Source: Desulfocapsaceae bacterium
Lineage (GTDB): Bacteria > Desulfobacterota > Desulfobulbia > Desulfobulbales > Desulfocapsaceae
NCBI GenBank assembly: GCA_030653035.1
Contig: JAUSAB010000075.1
Location: forward strand, 1 to 64,000
Length of the DNA: 64,000 nt
Reading direction: 5' to 3'
Part shown: positions 1-5,666 of the stretch, piece after piece
How the letters are laid out: every line of letters starts with the position of its first letter
How positions within the stretch are numbered: position 1 is the stretch's first letter
The notes under the pieces: generated by a model
Database searches by the model: none
Seen by the model: only the letters and a program-made list of their open reading frames with translations
Told to the model about the DNA's origin: nothing
Translations under genes and position numbers: made by a program

Positions 1-122
1 CAATGTATCAAATTCTCCGGGTATTGCAGATGAACTTGTTTGACCGTCGCCCCTTCGACGAACTATTTAAACCTCCATGCAATCAATATGGGGTTTCGCC
101 ACAGAAATTGCTCTGGGAAATT

Positions 123-749
123 TTATAAGACAGCAGTGATATTTGATAATTCTGTTACGGAAAAAAATATAATCACGGCACAACTCTTCAAGATCATTCG
201 TTCTTGCGTCATAGGTTCCATCTTTTTTGGTACATTTGGAATTGATGAAACCTTAGAGGTTACTGAAGTGGTTACTGACGCAGTATTTTCTATAATTTTT
301 GTTACTTTATATGGTTCTGGGTCTTGTACCCGTGAAAAATAAACAGCAAATTTTTTCCCATTTACTTGAATGTGCTTTACAACCAATAAACTTAAAGCAT
401 TGTTTGGATCTTTTTCCTCTGTTTGACTTACCAGTTGATCTTTCGTTAACAATTTAAAAACCTGATCATCAGTATCACCAATCTGTATCTCTTTACCGTT
501 AACATAGAGTGAATCAACTGAAATTGATGAAACCTTAGGGGTTACGGACGCTGTAGTAATGCTGGCAGTATGTTCAAAACCCAACATTCCACCCATCTTG
601 CTTATAATCCAGGCACCAATGAAAATTACAATAACAGCTTGAATAAGCGTAACAGATTTTCTTATTGGCGTTTTAATGCCGCAATTTGGACATATCTTTG
701 CACCGTCGCTGACCTCTTTTCCGCACTCTCTGCAATTTCCAAGTGCCAT
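123..749 (-). CDS. Zinc-ribbon, single-span membrane protein
   Basis: The N-terminus has a double CxxC zinc ribbon (NCRECG ... ICPNCG, residues ~6-24), then one hydrophobic segment (~residues 33-53) and a hydrophilic domain with a 'VNGKEIQIGDT' stretch. This architecture is common in small membrane-anchored proteins of unknown role. An AAGGAGG site lies only 1 nt before the upstream ATG (755) but 8 nt before the ATG at 749, so I use 749. A linker (TASITTASVTPKVSSI) reappears further on as TASVTTSVTSKVSSI, so the C-terminal ~45 residues may be an internal duplication or a run-on after a rearrangement. It lies inside the integrated element and no function can be assigned. Confidence 0.7.
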   Translation of the reverse strand: MALGNCRECGKEVSDGAKICPNCGIKTPIRKSVTLIQAVIVIFIGAWIISKMGGMLGFEHTASITTASVTPKVSSISVDSLYVNGKEIQIGDTDDQVFKLLTKDQLVSQTEEKDPNNALSLLVVKHIQVNGKKFAVYFSRVQDPEPYKVTKIIENTASVTTSVTSKVSSIPNVPKKMEPMTQERMILKSCAVIIFFSVTELSNITAVL

Positions 750-789
750 TCCCATACCTCCTTTAGTTAATTTCTAACAGCCCTGATCA

Positions 790-891
790 TCAATGAGGGT
801 CGTTTACACGACGACAATCTTCTTCCTCTGTTATTTTCCATTTTCTGTAATTTGGCTCATCTTTTGCTTGAATATATGCAGCCGCAACCAT
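790..891 (-). CDS. Possible 33-residue ORF or gene fragment
   Basis: A short minus-strand frame starting MVAAAYIQAKDEPNYRKW has protein-like composition. The same frame stays open some 20 codons upstream of this ATG with no better start. It may be the 3' end of a lost gene rather than a working small protein. No ribosome-binding site is obvious and I do not recognise the sequence. Confidence 0.25.
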   Translation of the reverse strand: MVAAAYIQAKDEPNYRKWKITEEEDCRRVNDPH

Positions 892-1085
892 TCCAGCATG
901 GACACATATCGTTTTTAGACCGAAAAAACGGGACAGAATTATTTACTCGTTACCCATCCTCGTAACTGAAGATCAAGGCAGAAAATAAATCTGTATGCTT
1001 TTTGCTGGTTCCTTTTTGCTATAAACTGCTCTATATCCCAAACAGAATGGTATTAATGCCCATCTGAATGCCCCCCCCCTTCAAA

Positions 1086-1365
1086 TCACCCGCATATCCA
1101 GATGTGCTTCCCCATGGCCTGCAGGGCAGCGGCAATGCCGTCAATACAGGTGTTGTGACGCACGTTAGTCAGACGGTTTACTTCCTGCGGCAAGGTATTG
1201 AGGCGGTGGGTAAGCTCGGCAGGCAGGACTCTCTGGGTGATCATCTCATTGTGTAACAGCACTTTGGCTGATAAACTGGCCGGAAGCTCGGTAACAAGGC
1301 CAAAAGCGAGGCGTTCAGATGGCGGCGGTGTTTCTCTTCTTGGCTCCCCATGTTCTACAAAAACA
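1086..1365 (-). pseudogene. Start-less open frame overlapping an XRE gene's 3' end
   Basis: A minus-strand frame of about 90 codons is open from a TGA inside the last codons of the adjacent XRE gene to a TGA at 1086-1088. The translation (for example RLAFGLVTELPASLSAKVL, and further on RHNTCIDGIAAALQAMGKHI) has the amphipathic composition of real protein. It has no ATG, GTG or TTG near its 5' end; the first candidates are internal. It could be a gene fragment joined to the antitoxin array, or a domain reached by frameshifting from the XRE gene. I do not recognise the family. From 892 to 1085 I see nothing else. Confidence 0.35.
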
Positions 1366-1642
1366 GCCGATAGTCAGCGTTCAATACCTTGGCCAGTTTC
1401 TTTGCGTTCTCCTTGCCAATGGGTCGCTTGCCATTCTCCATTTCGGACAGGTGCCGACGATGAATTCCGGTCTGTGCCGCAAGCTGATCTTGTGTCCGGT
1501 TTTCACGGTAGCGAATACCACGAAGATAAACGCCGCCGGGGTTTGTCTCAAGGTCGGGGTTAATTGTAATGGCTGGAATACCCGCACCCGCCTTGATTGC
1601 CTCAAAACCATCAAGCAACTCCTGCTCAATATCTCGTTTCAT
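1355..1642 (-). CDS. XRE-family HTH regulator (antitoxin-like copy 1)
   Basis: A 95-residue protein with a C-terminal Cro/CI-type helix-turn-helix (~residues 41-90: YRENRTQDQLAAQTG ... HLSEMENGKRPIGKE). It ends NADYRLFL. The N-terminal KRDIEQELLDGFEAIK motif is typical of antitoxins encoded next to RelE/HigB-type toxins. The start ATG has GGAGAC about 9 nt upstream. It is the last of three related HTH genes downstream of one toxin gene, so it may be a spare antitoxin or a regulator of the island. DNA binding and autoregulation are inferred from the family. Confidence 0.75.
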   Translation of the reverse strand: MKRDIEQELLDGFEAIKAGAGIPAITINPDLETNPGGVYLRGIRYRENRTQDQLAAQTGIHRRHLSEMENGKRPIGKENAKKLAKVLNADYRLFL

Positions 1643-1674
1643 GGCCCCTGTCTCCTATCCACTTTGAAAAGAGA

Positions 1675-1986
1675 TTACAGAAACGCCCGGCAGTCTGCAT
1701 TTAACGCCCCAGCCAGTAGCTTTGCTCGTTCCATACCGATAGGCCGCTTGCCGTTCTCCATTTCAGAAATATGCTGCCGTGGAATACCGGTCAGTTCTGC
1801 AGGCTTGGTCTGGCTCAGATTTTCCCTGCTGCGAATGCCACGGAGATAGACCGCGCCTTCTGTCTGGCCGGGGTAGTGTTTGTTGAAAAAGTCTTCCAGA
1901 GTGAATGCAGCCGCATGATGGACACCGCCGTCGGTCTTGATTGCCTCTATGCCGTCAAGTATCTCTTGTCCTATGTCTCTTCTCAT
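1675..1986 (-). CDS. XRE-family HTH regulator (antitoxin-like copy 2)
   Basis: A 103-residue paralogue of its two neighbours, with the HTH in its C-terminal half (RENLSQTKPAELTGIPRQH, then SEMENGKRPIGMERAK). I chose the ATG at 1986 because it gives MRRDIGQEILDGIEAIK, aligning with the start of copy 1; the frame stays open to 2019, overlapping copy 3. The tail NADCRAFL replaces the Y of NADYRLFL. Substitutions in the recognition helix (Q to K in SQTKPAEL) suggest changed operator specificity or relaxed selection. Confidence 0.7.
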   Translation of the reverse strand: MRRDIGQEILDGIEAIKTDGGVHHAAAFTLEDFFNKHYPGQTEGAVYLRGIRSRENLSQTKPAELTGIPRQHISEMENGKRPIGMERAKLLAGALNADCRAFL

Positions 1987-1994
1987 GGCTCTAC

Positions 1995-2348
1995 TCACAG
2001 GAGTGACCGATAATCGCAATTCAACGCCTCAGCCAGTTTCTTTGCATTCTCCTTGCCAATGGGCCGCTTGCCGGTCTCCATCTCGGAGATATGTCGTTGC
2101 GGAATGCCTGTCCTGTCGGCAAGTTGTTTCTGGGTAAGGTCTTCTCTGTAGCGATAGGCGCGAAGGGCCACTTGTTTTTCCTTGCCCACATACTCAGGAA
2201 AAACTTCTTCAATGGTAAATGACGGCTCCTTTTCGCTTTCAACAGAATAGGCAAAGGATTTGATCTTGGACGCATTACTGCGACGAACACGTAAGCGGAT
2301 TGTGACCATCTCGTCATCAATAGGGGGCTTTTTCATGGCTACCGGCAT
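1995..2348 (-). CDS. XRE-family antitoxin, partner of the RelE-like toxin
   Basis: A 117-residue protein whose 5' end overlaps the toxin gene by 32 bp, the usual HigBA/RelBE-like coupling with toxin first. The C-terminal HTH reads REDLTQKQLADRTGIPQRH followed by SEMETGKRPIGKENAKK. The N-terminal half differs from copies 1 and 2 (MPVAMKKPPIDDEMVTIRL) and is probably the toxin-neutralising part. MKKPP at 2336 is an alternative start. By family it binds the toxin and represses its own promoter. Confidence 0.75.
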   Translation of the reverse strand: MPVAMKKPPIDDEMVTIRLRVRRSNASKIKSFAYSVESEKEPSFTIEEVFPEYVGKEKQVALRAYRYREDLTQKQLADRTGIPQRHISEMETGKRPIGKENAKKLAEALNCDYRSLL

Positions 2349-2607
2349 ATATCACCTCAATGAGTCTGATTTCGTTTTTGCTTTCCCGCCATACTGCGAC
2401 ATAAGTCGGGTTTCCCTTTTTTAAGTGGCAATGATGCTCAGAGTCAGACAGTTTGGAATAGTTGGGCCAGTCACCACGAACAGGGCCACCGTCTTCAATG
2501 TCCTTTGCCAGTTGGTGCAAAATCATCTGAATCTTGACAGGAAGCTTCTCCTTCTGCTTTCTGGCCTTGCCAACAATCTTCACCGTCCACTTCATAATAT
2601 ATACCAT
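2317..2607 (-). CDS. RelE/HigB-type mRNA interferase toxin
   Basis: A 96-residue basic protein with the RelE-superfamily pattern: N-terminal KWTVKIVGKARKQKEKLP strand and helix, central WPNYSKLSDSEHHCHLKKG, then YVAVWRESKNEIRLIEVIY. The C-terminal AGSHEKAPY is typical of this subgroup. Family members cleave mRNA at the ribosome. It sits directly upstream of and overlaps an XRE antitoxin. An internal start (MKWTV, 2595) is possible because neither ATG has a strong Shine-Dalgarno. It probably stabilises the integrated element. Confidence 0.8.
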   Translation of the reverse strand: MVYIMKWTVKIVGKARKQKEKLPVKIQMILHQLAKDIEDGGPVRGDWPNYSKLSDSEHHCHLKKGNPTYVAVWRESKNEIRLIEVIYAGSHEKAPY

Positions 2608-2632
2608 TTATTAGTATTAAACAAGACTGCTC

Positions 2633-4075
2633 CTACCCCTCGTTGATATTTACCACCTTTTCTTCCCCTGATATCAGGACTACTTGCCCGTATTGTTTCT
2701 TGATTCGTTCCTGTATGGCATCGGTGATCTTCTGCATAGGTTCACGCAGTCGGTCAACATTCAGGATGATATAGCCGCCGGTCACATCGCCAAGCTGTTG
2801 TCTATGGTTCAAGAGTGCCTTCACAGTGTAGCTGGATAAGTCCAGACTTTCGGCAAGGGTGGCAAAGGTGCGGCGCAGGTCATGGCATGAAAACTTAATT
2901 CCGGTAATCGCTATCACTTCGTCAATGGCCCGCTTTGGTTCCACGATATAGCCGGTCTTCCCTTCACCGGGAAAAACATACTGTGAAGCAAGCCGGGACT
3001 CTGCCAGGGCGACTCGGTTAAAAGCTGCCTGTTGTTGTTTCAATGGTAGTTTGCCAGCAGCAGCAAGGGCCGCTTTCGCCTCGGTTAGTTCTGTCTTCAA
3101 TCCTTCCTTGCGGTCGGTCAGAAGTGCTTGCAGGTAGTCACTCAATGGCAAGGTGTGAGGATCGCCATTTTTTGTATCAACGATGGTAAAACAGCCCTCT
3201 TGAAAATCTACCTGTTTCCATTGCAGAGTTGCTGCTTCTTGCCGTCTGAGTCCGGTAAAGAGCAAGAAAAGCAGATAGTCCCTCATGATGGTAGCATCCA
3301 GACCAGAAACGGCCCTGTACCATGCAGGCAAATCACTGTTTCTGATAAGGGTTCGCCGCCGATCCACTTGATACCATGCTTTTCTTTTCCGGCTTGAAAG
3401 AATATTGACAGGGTTCATGTATGGAGTGCCGCCTTCCTCATCTTCAAAGGCATAATTCAGGACAGCCCTCAAGACTCTCATGCAGCCATTTGCTGAAGCC
3501 TCTTTGCGCTTTAGCTCAGGTGCCGCTTTCAGTTTTGCCTTGCCGGTCTCGGTGGTGATCTCTTTCTTGAGTGCTTGCCTTTGCCGGTTTCCACTTGCTA
3601 TCGCCAGGTGACGGGTCTTTACCATGTCTCGCGTGATCTCTGCCGCTGGTTGCTCCAGCCAGTCAGCCAGGTACAACCGGCAAAGGTCTTGATAAACCTT
3701 AATTGTCCGGGGTTTCAAGTTCCCTTTTTGCAGATATTCGTCAAGTGCGGTCTGTAAAGTGATCTTTTGCCGGTCTTCTTCCTTTTTTCGCTTTCGGGCC
3801 TGCCTCTTATCTTCGTTCGGGTCAACGCCCCGCCCCATGTCGGCCAGGGTGCCCTCTGCTTGCTTTCGTGCCATCTCTACCGTGATTTTGTCAGCGGTAT
3901 CAATCTTGGTTCTCACCTGCTTGCCATTGACGCGCCGCATGGTGAAATAGGTTTTGCAGGTTGTCGAAATTCGAACACCAAAACCTTTCAGTACGTCATC
4001 AAAATAATCAACCCGGCCACTCTCAAGAAGGGACAACTTTTCAACTGCTGTCTTGGTAATATGAATTACGGGCAT
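2633..4075 (-). CDS. Tyrosine recombinase / phage-type integrase
   Basis: A 480-residue integrase of the P4-like group. The N-terminal DUF4102-type arm-binding domain (FDDVLKGFGVRIS, YFTMRRVNGKQVRTKI) is followed by a SAM-like core-binding domain (~100-230) and a catalytic domain (~250-450). Catalytic residues visible are Arg in TGLRRQEAATLQW, His-x-x-Arg in CHDLRRTFATLA, a second His in LLNHRQ and Tyr in GGYIILNVDRL. The start has GAGGTGAGACC just upstream. It begins ~235 bp from a tRNA-Thr 3' fragment and reads away from it, which fits site-specific integration at that tRNA gene. It appears intact. Confidence 0.93.
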   Translation of the reverse strand: MPVIHITKTAVEKLSLLESGRVDYFDDVLKGFGVRISTTCKTYFTMRRVNGKQVRTKIDTADKITVEMARKQAEGTLADMGRGVDPNEDKRQARKRKKEEDRQKITLQTALDEYLQKGNLKPRTIKVYQDLCRLYLADWLEQPAAEITRDMVKTRHLAIASGNRQRQALKKEITTETGKAKLKAAPELKRKEASANGCMRVLRAVLNYAFEDEEGGTPYMNPVNILSSRKRKAWYQVDRRRTLIRNSDLPAWYRAVSGLDATIMRDYLLFLLFTGLRRQEAATLQWKQVDFQEGCFTIVDTKNGDPHTLPLSDYLQALLTDRKEGLKTELTEAKAALAAAGKLPLKQQQAAFNRVALAESRLASQYVFPGEGKTGYIVEPKRAIDEVIAITGIKFSCHDLRRTFATLAESLDLSSYTVKALLNHRQQLGDVTGGYIILNVDRLREPMQKITDAIQERIKKQYGQVVLISGEEKVVNINEG

Positions 4076-4307
4076 GGTCTCACCTCAAGATATTGGTAAA
4101 AACTCGTCTATGGGTAACACTTGGAGAGAATTTTTGAAAAATCATCAATCTCAATGGGGGTTACAGGTCTCTTGCTGGGTAACACATGGGTAACACTTCA
4201 GGGAAAACACGAAGAAACTGTATAGAGCAGTGTAAGGGGTAAGTGCTTGAATGTCAAGAGATTGTAGAAGAAGGTAGAACAGGAAAAAACACCAAAAAAT
4301 CCATTTT

Positions 4308-4357
4308 GCTGATTCGTAATCAGTAGGTCTACGGTTCGACTCCGCATATCGGCTCCA
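4308..4357 (+). other. tRNA-Thr(CGT) 3' fragment, probable att site
   Basis: The sequence matches the 3' half of a tRNA-Thr: anticodon arm with loop TTCGTAA (anticodon CGT), variable loop, T-arm with GGTTCGACTCC, and acceptor end ATATCGGCTCCA. No 5' half (an acceptor strand starting GCCGATA, or a D-arm) lies upstream, so it cannot be a working tRNA. It is what integration into a tRNA gene leaves at the distal end. The intact tRNA and the other att copy should lie to the left, outside the window. Confidence 0.85.
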
Positions 4358-4365
4358 GTAATTAA

Positions 4366-4398
4366 AGGGTTTCAGGGTAATCCCTGGAGCCCTTTTTT
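4366..4398 (+). terminator. Rho-independent terminator behind the tRNA fragment
   Basis: A hairpin GGGTTTCAGGG / CCCTGGAGCCC with loop TAAT is followed by a T6 run. It is the normal terminator position for the tRNA-Thr transcript and marks host sequence beyond the att core. Confidence 0.8.
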
Positions 4399-4429
4399 AT
4401 TGCCCGACCGCTACGCGACCACTACGCTT

Positions 4430-4650
4430 TTTTTAGTGGATTTACGGAGAGCTTGAACCAGGGCCTGGGTATAAGATGGTGGTGGTGTGGATATCTTAAT
4501 GGCCGAGAGCAGATTGCACCAAGCGAAGATCTCCGGTGGCAGTCAAGGTGTCAGTGGCGTAGGCGTGGCGGAATTGATGATGGGACATGACATAAGAAAG
4601 TCCAGCCTTGCGCGAGGCGGTGGTCAGGGTCTTCTAGATGCTAAGGATCG
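4430..4650 (-). pseudogene. C-terminal remnant of a second tyrosine recombinase
   Basis: Minus-strand translation gives SHHQFRHAYATDTL, then GDLRLVQSALGH, a stop, and DIHTTTILYPG. These correspond to the H-x-x-R box, the conserved LG-H segment and the nucleophile-Tyr region of XerD-like or phage integrases. There are in-frame stops at GH* and at SI*KTL further upstream, and no N-terminal part. It belongs to a different integrase from the intact one and sits on the host side of the att site, so it marks an earlier insertion. Confidence 0.75.
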
Positions 4651-4748
4651 TGTTGTCTGTCTTCTCTTAAGGAACACCCATCCGGATTGTTTCCGTAGTG
4701 GGGACATCAACTCCCTAGACTCACCCGGTACTGGCATGAGCATGGGCC

Positions 4749-5576
4749 GGGCGACGTGAACATCAACAGGAACTGCACTCCAACACACCTCCATTCAGCA
4801 TATCATAGCTGATGGTTCCCCCTAGACCGGAAAGGGTTGTTTCAGGGTTATAGAGTTTAGGATCTTGTGTAGCAAGCGAGCTATCATATCTTATGGCCAC
4901 GGGACGATGGGTGTTCAATTTAGTGCCGATCCTGATCGGCACTGATCTACTTGTTATTTTTTTCCTTATTCTCTTCGTTCTGACAATTTTTACACTCACG
5001 ATCATCAAATATTGGTTCAAATTGAACATGTGCCCCCATACAATTAAATAGTGCAACTATCTGTGCAGCATGTTTTTTACAGCAGTTTGTCTGCCCCTTT
5101 GGAGTATGGGCAACACCAATAGCCGGAAATTTTATTTCACTCATTTTAAGTCCTCTTTGAAATTAAACTAACAGCCATTACAGCCGACATCGGTAAGTCA
5201 GCGTTATTGTTTTCGGTAATCAGTCACCATGTGCTGCTGACCTGCACGTTGAGGCCGAATGTAATAAGTCCCTGCGTTTGCCCCGAATGCGTCCACCGCG
5301 ATCGTCACGTCATGTAAATGAGTTGACTGAAACCTGACGGTTCCAGAGTGGCGACTGCGAGACCGTAGTATGACTATGATGCGGGCGTATGGCAGACAAC
5401 GTACTTTTGTCTTTGCCCCATGTAGTGTTTGAAAAATCATAGTGTGTATTCTTTACAGCGGCGTTCATTGTAATCGGGAGCAGAATTATGGCCCCAATCA
5501 TTAGCAACCTGACAGCATTCGGAGTGATAAACAAATAATCTAATGTTTACTCTTCACATTCATAGCCATAATTTAT
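4749..5576 (-). pseudogene. Decayed multiheme cytochrome, paralogue of the 23.3 kb gene
   Basis: The region aligns closely with the intact cytochrome at 23273-23995: N-terminus (NAVRLLMIGAIILLPITMNA), HYDFSNTTWGK, TTVSQSPLWNRQ, VTIAVDAFGANAG, and the block around IGTKLNTHRPVAI. Compensating indels destroy the first CXXCH, about 75 bp including the second CXXCH are missing, a ~295 bp insert splits the gene after the IRPQ codons, and the 3' end with the last two haem sites is gone. Homology runs from about 4749 to just upstream of the start. It is a non-functional duplicate. Confidence 0.85.
4947..5144 (-). CDS. 65-residue Cys-rich ORF inside the insert in the cytochrome pseudogene
   Basis: ATG with AGAGGA 9 nt upstream opens a 65-residue frame that lies almost wholly in the inserted segment (about 4956-5249). 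It has cysteines at NCCKKHAAQ, NCMGAH and DDRECKNCQN, and a Lys/Asn/Glu-rich tail. The stop codon falls in old cytochrome sequence, so the tail was fixed by the insertion junction. I do not recognise it. A metal-binding small protein or cargo of a small mobile element are possibilities, but neither is shown. Confidence 0.4.
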   Translation of the reverse strand: MSEIKFPAIGVAHTPKGQTNCCKKHAAQIVALFNCMGAHVQFEPIFDDRECKNCQNEENKEKNNK

Positions 5577-5623
5577 AGTCTTCTTGCCCTTATAAGCCAC
5601 ACATGTAACTATTTGCTATAAAA

Positions 5624-5658
5624 CTCCCTGGTCCTGCATTCTGGGGCCAGGGAGTTTT
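5624..5658 (-). terminator. Intrinsic terminator of the NHL/BACON gene
   Basis: A hairpin with arms CTCCCTGG and CCAGGGAG lies just beyond the stop at 5667. A T run follows on both strands (TTTTA on the minus strand, TTTTT on the plus), so it may work in both directions. Confidence 0.75.
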
Positions 5659-5666
5659 TCGGCAGG

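Noticed and set aside
4487-4759. 90-codon plus-strand frame beyond the att site
   Set aside because: The opposite strand carries recognisable integrase motifs with stops, so this frame is a by-product of a pseudogene.
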